Notes under the pieces: model-generated
The model's database searches: none
What the model was told of the DNA's origin: nothing
What the model saw: only the letters and a program-made list of their open reading frames with translations
Program-made: the position numbers and the translations under genes
Shown: in pieces, positions 12,309 through 20,250 of the stretch
How the letters are laid out: every line of letters starts with the position of its first letter
Position numbering within the stretch: the first letter of the stretch is position 1
Origin: Thauera terpenica 58Eu
GTDB taxonomy: Bacteria > Pseudomonadota > Gammaproteobacteria > Burkholderiales > Rhodocyclaceae
NCBI RefSeq assembly: GCF_000443165.1
Contig: NZ_ATJV01000048.1
Coordinates: forward strand, 186,001-250,000
Direction: 5' to 3'
Length of the DNA: 64,000 bases

Positions 12309-12764
12309 ATGAGCACGATTGCCGAATTGATGACCCACGACCATCGCGCCTGCGACCACGACTTCGCGCGTGCCGAGACCCTCGCCGCCAAAGCCGACTG
12401 GAGCGGCGCAGCCGAAGCCCTGGACGCCTTCGCGCGCGCGCTGAACGCCCATTTCGATGCAGAGGAGCAGCACCTCTTCCCCGCCTTTGAAGCCGCCACC
12501 GGCATGACCCATGGACCCACCCATGTCATGCGTGCTGAACATCGGGACATGCGTGACGCACTCGAACGCCTGCAGGCGGCGCTGCGTGCACAGGATGGCG
12601 ACGATTTCGCCGGCGAAGCCGAGACCTTGCTGATCATGATGCAGCAGCACAACATGAAGGAAGAGAACATGCTCTACCCGATGTGTGAGGCCCACCTCGC
12701 CAGGGTGCAGGATGAGCTCTGCACCCTGCTCTCACAGGCACTCGCTGCGGAGCACACAGCATGA
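12309..12764 (+). CDS. Hemerythrin HHE domain protein
   Basis: This 151-residue cytoplasmic protein is one hemerythrin (HHE) four-helix bundle that should bind a di-iron centre. The ligand pattern is visible: His in MTHDHRACD near the start, HFDAEEQHLFP in the second helix, AEHRDM in the third and QQHNMKEENMLYP in the fourth. Such stand-alone proteins are linked to nitric oxide, oxygen or iron handling. The ATG at 12309 has GGAG eight bases upstream; the longer open frame has no support. The stop overlaps the next start (ATGA). The upstream FNR-type box argues for low-oxygen or NO induction. Confidence 0.9.
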   Translation: MSTIAELMTHDHRACDHDFARAETLAAKADWSGAAEALDAFARALNAHFDAEEQHLFPAFEAATGMTHGPTHVMRAEHRDMRDALERLQAALRAQDGDDFAGEAETLLIMMQQHNMKEENMLYPMCEAHLARVQDELCTLLSQALAAEHTA

Positions 12765-12979
12765 ACATGCCGATTGTCGACGCCCGCGGCCTCGAGCCGC
12801 CAGAGCCCTTCGAGCACGCCATGGAAGCCCTCGCCAATCTGCAGGCCGGCGAGCAGTTCACCCTCCTGCTCGACCGCATGCCCCACCCCTTGCTACGCCT
12901 GCTCGAGCGTGACGGCTACCGTCACGACGTGAGCTTTCGCGACGACGGCTGCGTGGCAATCCTGATCGGTCGCCCATGA
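12761..12979 (+). CDS. DUF2249 protein
   Basis: A 72-residue protein of the DUF2249 family, small TusA-like domains often found beside hemerythrin and denitrification genes. It shows the family opening DARGLEPPEPF and a central HPLLRLLERDGY block, but no obvious catalytic cysteine. It is locked between its neighbours by four-base overlaps at both ends, so all three genes are almost certainly one unit. The biochemical function is not established. Confidence 0.85.
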   Translation: MNMPIVDARGLEPPEPFEHAMEALANLQAGEQFTLLLDRMPHPLLRLLERDGYRHDVSFRDDGCVAILIGRP

Positions 12980-14280
12980 GCAAGGCCAAGGCGAATCCCG
13001 GGCTCGCCTACGAGGACACGCCGCCGCTGTCCGCACCCCTGCGTTTTTTCCTCACCGCCCCCCTGTTCGGCATCTGCGCCGGCCTGGTGCTGATCTTCGG
13101 CGACGATGTCCTGAGCTCGCGATGGACGCCGGGGGCGCTCGCCGTCGTGCATCTGTTCGCCGCCGGCTTCATGCTGCAGGTCATGGTCGGCGCCTTGCAG
13201 CAGATCCTGCCGGTGGTCGCCGGCGCCCGCTTCCCGGCGCCAATGAGCATCGCGGCAATCAGCCACGTCTTGCTGCTGCTTGGCGCCTCAGGGCTTGCCG
13301 GCGGATTCGCGCTGGGCGTGGTGGACGCCCTCATCGGTGGCGCGGTGCTGCTCGTCACCGGCATCAGCGTGTTTCTGGTCGCCGGACTCATCAGCCTGCT
13401 GCGCTCGCCCTCACTGAAGACCAACAGCCATGCCCCGCGCGACCTGCGCCTGGCGCTGGTCGGCCTGGGCGTGACTGCAGTGCTCGGCCTCATCCTTGCC
13501 CTCACTCTGGGGGCCGGGCTGAGCCTGCCCCTGCCCTTGCCCACCGTGGTCGACATGCACGCCGCCTGGGGCTGGCTGGGCTGGGGCGGCACGCTGCTCG
13601 CCGCCACCAGCTGGGTGGTGGTGCCGATGTTCCAGATCACCCCGGGCTACCCCGCGCGCTTCACGCGCTGGTGGGCACCCGGCGTGCTCGCGGGGCTGGT
13701 CCTGTGGTCGCTGGCGCACGCGCTCGAGACCAAGGTCACCGGCATGGTGCTCGGCGTGGCGCTGGTCGCGGTGTTCGCCGCCTTTGCGCTGCTCACCCTG
13801 CACTTGCAGTCGCGCACCCGCCGCAGCACGCCCGATGCGCCCTTTCGCGCGTTTCGGGGTGCAATGGGTGCAATGCTTGCCGGCCTGCTCGCGCTCAGCA
13901 TCAACCTGGTGCACGACGCCGATCACTGGAGCGTGCTGGCGGGCGTGCTGATCCTGCACGGCGGCTTTGGTGGCGCGATCAGCTCCATGCTGTACAAGAT
14001 CGTCCCCTTCCTTGCCTGGCTGCATCTGACCCAGGCCGGGGTGCGCGCACCCAACATGAAGAAGCTGCTGCCGGATACGCCGGTGCGCCAGCAGCTGAGA
14101 CTCCACCTCGCGGTGCTCCTCGCCCTCGTGCTTGCGGTGTTCGTCAGCGCCCTGGGGCCGCTGGCGGGCATGCTGATGGTGCTCGAGTTCGGCTGGCTGC
14201 TGTTCAACCTGGTGCGCGTGCTGCATGCCTGGAAAAGCGCACGCGAGGCCGACGAGCCATTGCGCGCGCGGCCGTCTTGA
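12976..14280 (+). CDS. Polytopic membrane protein, NnrS/oxidase subunit I-like
   Basis: This 434-residue inner-membrane protein has about twelve transmembrane helices. Helix-embedded histidines occur in AVVHLFAAGFMLQVMVGA, in VDMHAAWGWLGWGG and in LILHGGFGGA, a pattern reminiscent of NnrS and of heme-copper oxidase subunit I proteins. It does not carry the full heme-copper ligand set, so a catalytic oxidase is unlikely. NnrS-type proteins are linked to resistance to nitrosative stress, which fits the hemerythrin and DUF2249 partners and the FNR-type box. The family call is tentative; the membrane topology is clear. Confidence 0.7.
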   Translation: MSKAKANPGLAYEDTPPLSAPLRFFLTAPLFGICAGLVLIFGDDVLSSRWTPGALAVVHLFAAGFMLQVMVGALQQILPVVAGARFPAPMSIAAISHVLLLLGASGLAGGFALGVVDALIGGAVLLVTGISVFLVAGLISLLRSPSLKTNSHAPRDLRLALVGLGVTAVLGLILALTLGAGLSLPLPLPTVVDMHAAWGWLGWGGTLLAATSWVVVPMFQITPGYPARFTRWWAPGVLAGLVLWSLAHALETKVTGMVLGVALVAVFAAFALLTLHLQSRTRRSTPDAPFRAFRGAMGAMLAGLLALSINLVHDADHWSVLAGVLILHGGFGGAISSMLYKIVPFLAWLHLTQAGVRAPNMKKLLPDTPVRQQLRLHLAVLLALVLAVFVSALGPLAGMLMVLEFGWLLFNLVRVLHAWKSAREADEPLRARPS

Positions 14281-14305
14281 CTACCGGGAGTCTCCAATTA
14301 GTATG

Positions 14306-14342
14306 AGGATCATGCGCCGTACATCTTATGGCGCATGATCCT
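14306..14342. repeat. Perfect 13-bp inverted repeat, 11-base loop
   Basis: The arms AGGATCATGCGCC (14306-14318) and its exact complement (14330-14342) flank an 11-base AT-rich loop. It starts 26 bases after the membrane-protein stop and lies 85 bases before the next gene. There is no T-run, so it could be a weak terminator, an RNA-stability hairpin or an operator for the downstream gene. Confidence 0.8.
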
Positions 14343-14426
14343 GGCACAGCGCGCACCGAGAGCTGCGATTCGGCTGCGCGCGAGACGCCCATCGTCTTGG
14401 CCATGCATGCAAAGGAGACTCAAAAA

Positions 14427-14780
14427 ATGAAAACCAGGCAAGTCACGCAACAGAAATCCGTACGCAACCGCTTCCTCATGCTGCCTGCCCTGGCTGCAAG
14501 CCTGCTGCTGGGCGGTATCGGCGGCGCCAGCGCTGAAGACAAGCCCGCACCCAAACCCGCCGGCCTCACCTCGCTGATCGTCGAGACCCCGGAGGACGGT
14601 TTCGCGCTCGCGATCAAGCTGTCGCAGAAGGCCGTTGGCGCCACGCAGAAGGATGTCGAAGTGCGCAAGTCCCTGCGCCCGATCTACGCCAACGACCCCA
14701 ACAGCCTGATCGCGGTCTCGCACGTGGTGGCGACCCACTTCCAGACCATCTCCGCGGCGAACAATTACTGGCGCAAGTGA
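14427..14780 (+). CDS. Small exported protein of unknown function
   Basis: A 117-residue protein with a clear signal peptide: basic start MKTRQ...RNR, hydrophobic core PALAASLLLGGIGG and a likely cleavage after ASA. The mature part of about 80 residues is soluble, contains no cysteine and belongs to no family I recognise. AAAGGAG at 14411-14417 supports the ATG at 14427; an earlier in-frame open stretch runs through the inverted repeat and is unlikely to be coding. A strong hairpin follows. It appears to be a single-gene transcript. Confidence 0.75.
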   Translation: MKTRQVTQQKSVRNRFLMLPALAASLLLGGIGGASAEDKPAPKPAGLTSLIVETPEDGFALAIKLSQKAVGATQKDVEVRKSLRPIYANDPNSLIAVSHVVATHFQTISAANNYWRK

Positions 14781-14832
14781 GCACCTGACACAGGCTCCAC
14801 GGGCACATTTCAGCCCGTCTAACTTTCCCTTC

Positions 14833-14876
14833 AGGCGGCGTTTGATGCCTCACAGTTCTGCTCTCAAACGCCGCCT
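14833..14876 (+). terminator. Hairpin after the small exported protein gene
   Basis: A perfect 13-bp stem (AGGCGGCGTTTGA at 14833-14845 with its complement at 14864-14876) encloses an 18-base loop. There is only a short T-rich tail, so it is a terminator-like or transcript-end hairpin. Confidence 0.65.
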
Positions 14877-14942
14877 TCTGCACCCTTTCGGCATGCACCC
14901 TGCATTACGCGCAGTGCAGACAAAAAAATCTTCGAAAGATAT

Positions 14943-14971
14943 TTGACGCGGTGACCTCCCCTCTGTATAGT
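14943..14971 (+). promoter_or_regulatory. Sigma-70 promoter of the tRNA cluster
   Basis: TTGACG at 14943-14948 and TATAGT at 14966-14971 are separated by 17 bases, and the first tRNA starts 11 bases later. The discriminator after the -10 is GC-rich, as in stringently controlled stable-RNA promoters. Confidence 0.85.
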
Positions 14972-14981
14972 TCGCGGCTCT

Positions 14982-15058
14982 CGGGGTGTAGCGCAGTCCG
15001 GTAGCGCGCTTGCTTTGGGAGCAAGATGTCGGGGGTTCGAATCCCTCCACCCCGACCA
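14982..15058 (+). tRNA. tRNA-Pro (anticodon TGG)
   Basis: A complete cloverleaf can be folded: acceptor CGGGGTG pairs with CACCCCG, the anticodon stem CTTGC/GCAAG encloses TTTGGGA, and the T arm has the usual TTCGAAT loop. The 3' CCA is encoded. The anticodon TGG reads proline codons. It is the first gene of a three-tRNA transcript. Confidence 0.97.
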
Positions 15059-15085
15059 GCTCACACTCCGAATGCCCGCGGGAAT

Positions 15086-15162
15086 CTGCCCGTAGCTCAA
15101 TTGGATAGAGCACCGGCCTTCTAAGCCGGGGGTTGCAGGTTCGATCCCTGCCGGGCAGGCCA
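15086..15162 (+). tRNA. tRNA-Arg (anticodon TCT)
   Basis: The acceptor CTGCCCG pairs fully with CGGGCAG, the T stem is GCAGG/CCTGC, and the anticodon loop CTTCTAA gives TCT, reading the rare arginine codons AGA and AGG. CCA is encoded. It lies 27 bases after tRNA-Pro. Confidence 0.97.
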
Positions 15163-15214
15163 GGATTGAGTTGGTTTTTGTTTCTTGGCTTCGGCTTTGC
15201 CGGAGTCTGGTAGT

Positions 15215-15291
15215 GGCGGCATTAGCTCAGTTGGTAGAGCACTGGATTGTGGCTCCAGTTGTCACCGGTTCGATCCCGGTATGTCGCCCCA
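15215..15291 (+). tRNA. tRNA-His (anticodon GTG)
   Basis: The acceptor GCGGCAT pairs with ATGTCGC with one G-T wobble. An extra 5' G faces the discriminator C, the identity mark of tRNA-His. The anticodon loop is TTGTGGC and CCA is encoded. It is the last tRNA before the terminator at 15371. Confidence 0.97.
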
Positions 15292-15370
15292 AGAATTCAA
15301 GCACCTCGAAGCGTTTCCCGCTCGGTGCGAGTTGTTGAAGCTTACACAAGCGGAAACAGCTAAAAAATCA

Positions 15371-15400
15371 AAAAGCTCGCGTTTATCGCGAGCTTTTTTT
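15371..15400 (+). terminator. Rho-independent terminator of the tRNA cluster
   Basis: The stem AAAAGCTCGCG/CGCGAGCTTTT has a five-base loop and runs into eight T residues, a textbook intrinsic terminator. The 79 bases between tRNA-His and the hairpin hold nothing else I recognise. Confidence 0.93.
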
Positions 15401-15484
15401 CGTCTCATGAAAGCCCTTGAGGCGCAATCAGGCGAGCGCTATCCTGCTCCCCTTCATCCGCACTCGCACCCAAGGGACTTCAGC

Positions 15485-15853
15485 ATGAAGCAGATCGACC
15501 ACGACAAACTCGACCGTATCGTCGCCCAGGCGCGCAAGGCGGCGGACACCCGCAGCGACGGCTATCGTGAGCGCGCACTGAAGATCTACCCCTGGGTATG
15601 CGGGCGCTGCACGCGTGATTTCACCCTCGCCAACCTGCGCGAATTGACCGTTCATCACCGCGACCACAATCACGACAACAACCCGCCCGACGGCAGCAAC
15701 TGGGAACTGTTGTGCATTTATTGCCACGACAACGAACACCAGCGCCAACTGGAAGCTCAGGCGGGGACGAGCATCGTCACCGATGTGGGCAGCGTCGCCA
15801 CCCACTCCCCGTTTGCCCAGCTCAAGTCTCTGATGTCGCCCGGCAAGAAGTAG
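15485..15853 (+). CDS. YajD-like HNH endonuclease-domain protein
   Basis: A 122-residue protein with an HNH fold: two CxxC zinc pairs (VCGRC and CIYC) flank a beta-beta-alpha core with LTVHHRDHNHDNNPPDG and a C-terminal CHDNEHQ. This matches the small YajD family found singly in many proteobacteria. The DNA target and role are unknown. The ATG at 15485 has AAGGGA upstream; a longer open frame starting at 15185 runs through tRNA-His and the terminator and is an artefact. A 7-bp GC-rich dyad follows the stop. Confidence 0.87.
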   Translation: MKQIDHDKLDRIVAQARKAADTRSDGYRERALKIYPWVCGRCTRDFTLANLRELTVHHRDHNHDNNPPDGSNWELLCIYCHDNEHQRQLEAQAGTSIVTDVGSVATHSPFAQLKSLMSPGKK

Positions 15854-15875
15854 CCGCGGCTTTGATCACCGCGGC
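15853..15875. terminator. Short GC hairpin between convergent genes
   Basis: The 7-bp arms GCCGCGG (15853-15859) and CCGCGGC (15869-15875) lie between the HNH gene and the convergent exported-protein gene. There is no T-run, so terminator function is only likely from its position. Confidence 0.45.
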
Positions 15876-15881
15876 CTTGAA

Positions 15882-16331
15882 TCAGGCTTCGGCCGTAAAG
15901 CGCAGATAAGGCAGCGTATCAGGGCCGAGGCGCAACTGCTGCACCTCGGTCAAGCCATTGCGACTCAACAACACGGTGTAGCTGCCGTGCGCCAACGGCC
16001 CCACGCTCGCCTCACCGTCCAGTGTGAGCTGGGTCACGCTGCGGCCGGCGCCATCCAGAACGCGCAGGCGCACGGACCTGCCCTGCGGCACATACCCCTG
16101 GGCGTGCTCGCCGGCATCCTCATACAGCGCAATCGAATGCAGATAAAGGCCGCTGACAGCCTCGCTGCGCGCATGCGCGGACACCCCGTCCTCACTGCGA
16201 TAAGTCGCAGCACGCCCTTCCTCCATATCGGCAAGTACCGGACTGGTCCCCATGCCGATTGCCAGGCTGGCAGCGGCGAGTTGCAGGAAGTGCTTGATCG
16301 TGCGCCGTGCAATACGGTGTCTGGCTTTCAT
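15882..16331 (-). CDS. Exported protein of unknown function
   Basis: A 149-residue protein with a signal peptide (basic MKARHRIARR, hydrophobic LAAASLAIGMG, likely cleavage after VLA). The mature part looks like a small beta-sandwich: the stretch VRLRVLDGAGRSVTQLTLDG and the HGSYTVLLSRNG segment resemble carrier-type Ig-like or carboxypeptidase-regulatory folds, but I cannot name the family. GAGGAGA before the ATG at 16331 decides the start. It lies 86 bases downstream of the protease gene on the same strand and may be read from it. Confidence 0.7.
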   Translation of the reverse strand: MKARHRIARRTIKHFLQLAAASLAIGMGTSPVLADMEEGRAATYRSEDGVSAHARSEAVSGLYLHSIALYEDAGEHAQGYVPQGRSVRLRVLDGAGRSVTQLTLDGEASVGPLAHGSYTVLLSRNGLTEVQQLRLGPDTLPYLRFTAEA

Positions 16332-16417
16332 TTCTTTCTCCTCGCAGTGTTTGGCAAACAAATGGGCGCGGATAGATCGCATCCCCAGCGACCCCCATGC
16401 GCCTTGGGGGTGAACGC

Positions 16418-17875
16418 TCAGCCGAGCTCGATGGGCACGAAGATGCGCGCGTCGTTGCGCTGGATCAGCAGTGCCACCCGCTTGCCGGCGGCATCGATCA
16501 ATTTGTGCAGGGCGTCCACGCTTTGCACCGGCTTGCCATTGACCGACAGGATCACATCACCGGCACGGATGCCAGCGTGGGCGGCAGGTCCGCTCGACTC
16601 CAGCACCAGCAGACCCTTGGTTTCGGCCTCCTGCTCCTCTCTGGGGTCGAGCGCGCGCACGGCCACGCCCAGCCGGCCCTTGTCGGCGGCGAGCTTGTTG
16701 TCCCCAGCCGGCTGCGCCTGCGGCAGTTCGCCGACGATGACGTCCAGCGTGCGCACCTCGCCCTTGTGCCAGACCTCAAGCCTGGCCTTGGTTCCGGGGG
16801 CGATCGCCGCCACCTTCGCCGGCAACTCCGCCGAGGCGCTGACGGGCTGACCGTTGAACTTCAGGATCACGTCGCCGACTTCGAGCCCGGCGGCAGCAGC
16901 CGGACTTGCGTCTTCCACCCGGCTCACCAGCGCCCCTTGCGCACGGTCCAGACCAAAGGACTCGGCCAGCGCCTGGTTGACCTCCTGGATGACCACCCCC
17001 AGGCGGCCGCGCGTCACCTTGCCGTGCGCCAGCAGTTGGTCCTTGACCTGGGCGGCGACGTTGATCGGGATGGCAAAGGACAGCCCCTGATAACCACCCG
17101 AGCGGCTGAAGATCTGCGAGTTGATACCGATCACCTCGCCTCGCATGTTGAGCAGCGGGCCACCCGAGTTGCCCGGGTTGATCGCCACATCGGTCTGCAG
17201 GAAGGGCACATAGCCCTCATCGGGCAGGGAGCGCGACTTGGCCGACACGATTCCTGCGGTGACGCTGTTCTCGAAACCAAAGGGCGAGCCGATGGCCAGC
17301 ACCCAGTCACCCACCTCGGTCTGTGCCGGATCACCCAGCGGCACGATGGGCAAGTTGGTGGCCTCGATCTTCAGCACCGCAATGTCGGTCGGCTTGTCGA
17401 CGCCGAGCACGGTGGCCTTGAATTCGCGCTTGTCGGTGAGCTTGACGCTGACCTGGTCGGCGCCTTCAACGACGTGCGCGTTGGTCAGGATGATGCCATC
17501 CGCGCTGACGATGAAGCCCGAGCCCTGCCCGCGCTTCGTCTGCTCGCCAGGCGGCACCTGGAACTGCGGCCCGAAGCGGCGCAGGAAGTCGGAGAAGGGA
17601 TCATCGGGGTCGATCTGCGCAAACGGTGACTGCCCTGGCGCCGCCGCTGATTTCACCGTGCCTTCCACGCTGATGTTCACCACCGCAGGGCCATATTTTT
17701 CGACGATGCCGCGAAAATTCGGCAGCGCGATCGCCGGCATGCTGGCGACGGCAACCGCGGGTGGCGTCGATTGAGCCTGCGCCGAGCGGGTGAAATAGCT
17801 CTCACCCGAGGCGCCGAGGGTGATTCCAGTGATCGCCGCGGCGAGAATGCCGAGTTTTAGGACCTTGGCTTGCAT
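16418..17875 (-). CDS. HtrA/Do-family periplasmic serine protease
   Basis: This is a DegP/DegQ/MucD-type protease and chaperone that degrades damaged periplasmic proteins. The 485-residue protein has a signal peptide, a trypsin-like domain with His in LTNAHVVEG, Asp in KPTDIAVLKI and Ser in INPGNSGGPLLN, then two PDZ domains (the first around RGRLGVVIQEV, the second around GRLGVAVRAL). AGGAGG seven bases before the ATG at 17875 fixes the start. It lies downstream of the sensor kinase on the same strand, and a PmrA/QseB-like box sits in the gap, so it may belong to that regulon. Confidence 0.93.
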   Translation of the reverse strand: MQAKVLKLGILAAAITGITLGASGESYFTRSAQAQSTPPAVAVASMPAIALPNFRGIVEKYGPAVVNISVEGTVKSAAAPGQSPFAQIDPDDPFSDFLRRFGPQFQVPPGEQTKRGQGSGFIVSADGIILTNAHVVEGADQVSVKLTDKREFKATVLGVDKPTDIAVLKIEATNLPIVPLGDPAQTEVGDWVLAIGSPFGFENSVTAGIVSAKSRSLPDEGYVPFLQTDVAINPGNSGGPLLNMRGEVIGINSQIFSRSGGYQGLSFAIPINVAAQVKDQLLAHGKVTRGRLGVVIQEVNQALAESFGLDRAQGALVSRVEDASPAAAAGLEVGDVILKFNGQPVSASAELPAKVAAIAPGTKARLEVWHKGEVRTLDVIVGELPQAQPAGDNKLAADKGRLGVAVRALDPREEQEAETKGLLVLESSGPAAHAGIRAGDVILSVNGKPVQSVDALHKLIDAAGKRVALLIQRNDARIFVPIELG

Positions 17876-17938
17876 GACTGCCTCCTGTGCAGGTGCGGGC
17901 AGGAACACCCGCGATGCCTGCACAGTAAAAGGCGTCGA

Positions 17939-17955
17939 CTTAAAGCAGACTTAAG
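17939..17955 (-). promoter_or_regulatory. PmrA/QseB-like box upstream of the HtrA protease
   Basis: Read on the minus strand the site is CTTAAG-N5-TTTAAG, close to the direct-repeat box bound by PmrA/QseB-type response regulators (YTTAAK-N5-YTTAAK). It is 63 bases upstream of the protease ATG. A regulator of this family is encoded next door at 19375-20037. Confidence 0.65.
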
Positions 17956-18035
17956 CCCGAGCGATGCACTTGTAAGTGGATGCGTGTGCGTGCAAACACG
18001 CAGCAAGCGCTTGCAGGTGCCCGATCACGCCCTGC

Positions 18036-19367
18036 TCAGCCCCCTTGCGAGTGCGCCGGAAAGCCCACCGCCACCCGCAGCCCACCCAGCGGAGAGGCAT
18101 CCAGCACCAGGCTTGCGCCATGGCGCTCGGCGATGCTGCGCACGATGGCCAGACCGAGCCCGGTACCGGATTCGGCCTGGCCCGGCCGGCGGTAGAAGCG
18201 GTCGAACACACGCTCGCGCTCCTCTGGCGGTATCCCCGGTCCGCTGTCGCACACCGTCAGCCAGTAGCGCGCCTGCCCGTCCTCAGCCTCGCGGTGCACG
18301 CTGACGTCGACCTGCCCGCCCTCGGGGGTGTAATGAATGGCGTTGTCGACCAGATTGCTGGCCAGCGTGTGCAGCGCCGCCGCCTCAGCGTGCACCACCA
18401 GTTCATCGTCGAGCTCAGTCGCACCGAGGTCGATGCGGCGTGCATCCGCAAGCTGGGCATGATCAGCGAGGGTCTGACGCGCGACCTCGGCCAGGCGTAC
18501 CGGCGCCTGCGGCGAGGGCGGCGTGGCGCCGGGCTCCTGGCGCGCCAGGGTCAGCAACTGCTGCACCATGTGGGTGGCGCGCTGCAGCCCGGCACGCAGC
18601 TCCATCATTGACGCGGCACGGCTCTGCGCGTCGCTCGCGCGCTCGCACAGTTGGAGCTGGATCTGCAGCGCGGCCAACGGGGTGCGCAGCTCGTGGGCGG
18701 CGTCGGCAACGAAGGCGCGCTGCGCGGCGAGCGTGCTGTCGAGTCGGCCCAGCAGCTGGTTGAGGGCATGGACGATGGGCTGCGCCTCCTCGGGCACGTG
18801 CTCGGCCAGCAAAGGCTGCAGGGCGTCGGGCCGACGCGATGCCACGTCGCGCGCCAGCCGCTTGAGCGGCTGCAGTCCACGGCCGACGAGATACCAGATC
18901 AGCACCGCAAACAAGGGAATCGCCGCCAGCAGCGGCAGCAAGGTGCGCAGCGCGGCATCGGCCGCCATGCGGTTGCGCACCGCCATCGGCTGCGCCACCT
19001 GCACCACGCGATCGCGCAGCGGAATGGCAAAGGTGCGCCACTCGCCCTCGGGCGTCTGCATCACGCTGTAGCCCAACTGGGCCAGCGCCGGCAGCACGCT
19101 ATGGGGTCGCGACAGGTAGAGCTGGACACCGCTGTTATCCCAGACCTGGATGATGAAATCGAGCGACTCCTCCGGTGCCACCGCCGGCGCAACCGGGCGA
19201 CCGAAGAGCGGGTCGCGCAGCGATAGCGCGAGCTGGCGCAGCTGATAGTCCATCAGATCGTCGATCTCGGCCCTTGCGGTCATGAAGGTGGCAAAGCCGG
19301 CACCGACAAAGACCGCGACCAGCGCGCCCAGCAGGGATAACAACAGGGTACGGCGCAGGGAACGCAT
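18036..19367 (-). CDS. Two-component sensor histidine kinase (QseC/PmrB type)
   Basis: A 443-residue inner-membrane kinase. TM1 is near residues 8-28, a periplasmic sensor domain of about 120 residues follows, and TM2 ends at LLAAIPLFAVLIWYLVGRG before a HAMP region. The phospho-acceptor His is in DAAHELRTPLAAL, the N box is LVDNAIHYTPEGG, and the ATP lid reads SGPGIPPEERERVFDRF then GTGLGLAIVRSI. The ATG at 19367 lies eight bases past the regulator stop; the longer open frame overlaps the regulator and is rejected. With the neighbouring EptA and MprF it probably senses envelope or cationic stress. Confidence 0.92.
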   Translation of the reverse strand: MRSLRRTLLLSLLGALVAVFVGAGFATFMTARAEIDDLMDYQLRQLALSLRDPLFGRPVAPAVAPEESLDFIIQVWDNSGVQLYLSRPHSVLPALAQLGYSVMQTPEGEWRTFAIPLRDRVVQVAQPMAVRNRMAADAALRTLLPLLAAIPLFAVLIWYLVGRGLQPLKRLARDVASRRPDALQPLLAEHVPEEAQPIVHALNQLLGRLDSTLAAQRAFVADAAHELRTPLAALQIQLQLCERASDAQSRAASMMELRAGLQRATHMVQQLLTLARQEPGATPPSPQAPVRLAEVARQTLADHAQLADARRIDLGATELDDELVVHAEAAALHTLASNLVDNAIHYTPEGGQVDVSVHREAEDGQARYWLTVCDSGPGIPPEERERVFDRFYRRPGQAESGTGLGLAIVRSIAERHGASLVLDASPLGGLRVAVGFPAHSQGG

Positions 19368-19374
19368 GAGCGGC

Positions 19375-20037
19375 TCAGCTTTGCGGCGGGACGTAATAGC
19401 CCACGCCACGCAGGTTGCGTATCCACTCAGCGCCGAGCTTGCGGCGCAGGGCGTGGATGTGAACTTCGATGGTATTGCTTTCGACCTCCTGATCCCAGCC
19501 GTAGATGCGCTCCTCAAGCTGCGCGCGGGACAGCGGCTTGCCGGGCTGCTCGGCCAGCGCACACAACAGGGCGAACTCACGCGCGGCCAGGCGCACCGGC
19601 TTGGCGTCCAGCGTCACCTGGTGGCTTGCGGGGTCGATCTGCAGGCTGCCGATGCTGATCAGCGGCGATGCCGTGCCGCGCTGGCGGCGCTGCAGGGCGC
19701 GCACGCGGGCGCTCAGTTCATCGAGATCGAAAGGCTTGACCAGGTAGTCGTCAGCCCCGGCATCCAGGCCGCGAATGCGGTCGGCCACCGCGTCACGCGC
19801 AGTCATGATCAGCACCGGGATGGTGTTGCCCGCGCTGCGCAATTGTTCCAGCAAGCTGATGCCGTCACGGCGCGGCAGGCCCAGATCGAGCAGCACCACC
19901 GCATAGGGATTGCCCGCAATGGCCAGTTCCGCGGCCACGCCATCGTGCACCCAATCGACCGTGTAGCCCTCGTCGCGCAAGGCACGCTGCACACCGGCAC
20001 CGATCATCGGGTCATCTTCAACAAGAAGCAGGCGCAT
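19375..20037 (-). CDS. OmpR/PhoB-family response regulator (QseB/PmrA type)
   Basis: A 220-residue DNA-binding regulator. The receiver domain shows the acidic pair in VEDDPM, the phospho-acceptor Asp in VVLLDLGLPRRDG and Lys in YLVKPFDL. The C-terminal winged helix ends VESNTIEVHIHALRRKLG then IRNLRGVGYY. GGAG before the ATG at 20037 sets the start; an upstream extension in the open frame has no support. It is co-transcribed with the kinase. The PmrA-type sites near the protease and mprF genes are its most obvious targets. Confidence 0.93.
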   Translation of the reverse strand: MRLLLVEDDPMIGAGVQRALRDEGYTVDWVHDGVAAELAIAGNPYAVVLLDLGLPRRDGISLLEQLRSAGNTIPVLIMTARDAVADRIRGLDAGADDYLVKPFDLDELSARVRALQRRQRGTASPLISIGSLQIDPASHQVTLDAKPVRLAAREFALLCALAEQPGKPLSRAQLEERIYGWDQEVESNTIEVHIHALRRKLGAEWIRNLRGVGYYVPPQS

Positions 20038-20250
20038 TCTGTTCTCCGCAAGAAATCGGCCTCTCCTTGCACCTGAAGCTGCACGCCACAGGTACACACC
20101 ACTTAGCCAGATCAGACATGGCTGACAAGGCGGCAAGGACCGGCATTGTGCGCTCAAGCCTGCGCGGTTTTCACGTTTTTATCACACCGCCTTGACGCCC
20201 ACCTCACACGCTGCAGCCTAGATTGCGCACCTTGAACTCCATCTGCGCAC

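Noticed and set aside
15185-15484. N-terminal extension of the HNH protein
   Set aside because: It would translate tRNA-His and the rho-independent terminator; the ATG at 15485 gives the normal family length.
16397-17629. 410-codon open frame opposite the HtrA protease
   Set aside because: The protease strand has the catalytic triad, signal peptide and Shine-Dalgarno; the other strand has none.
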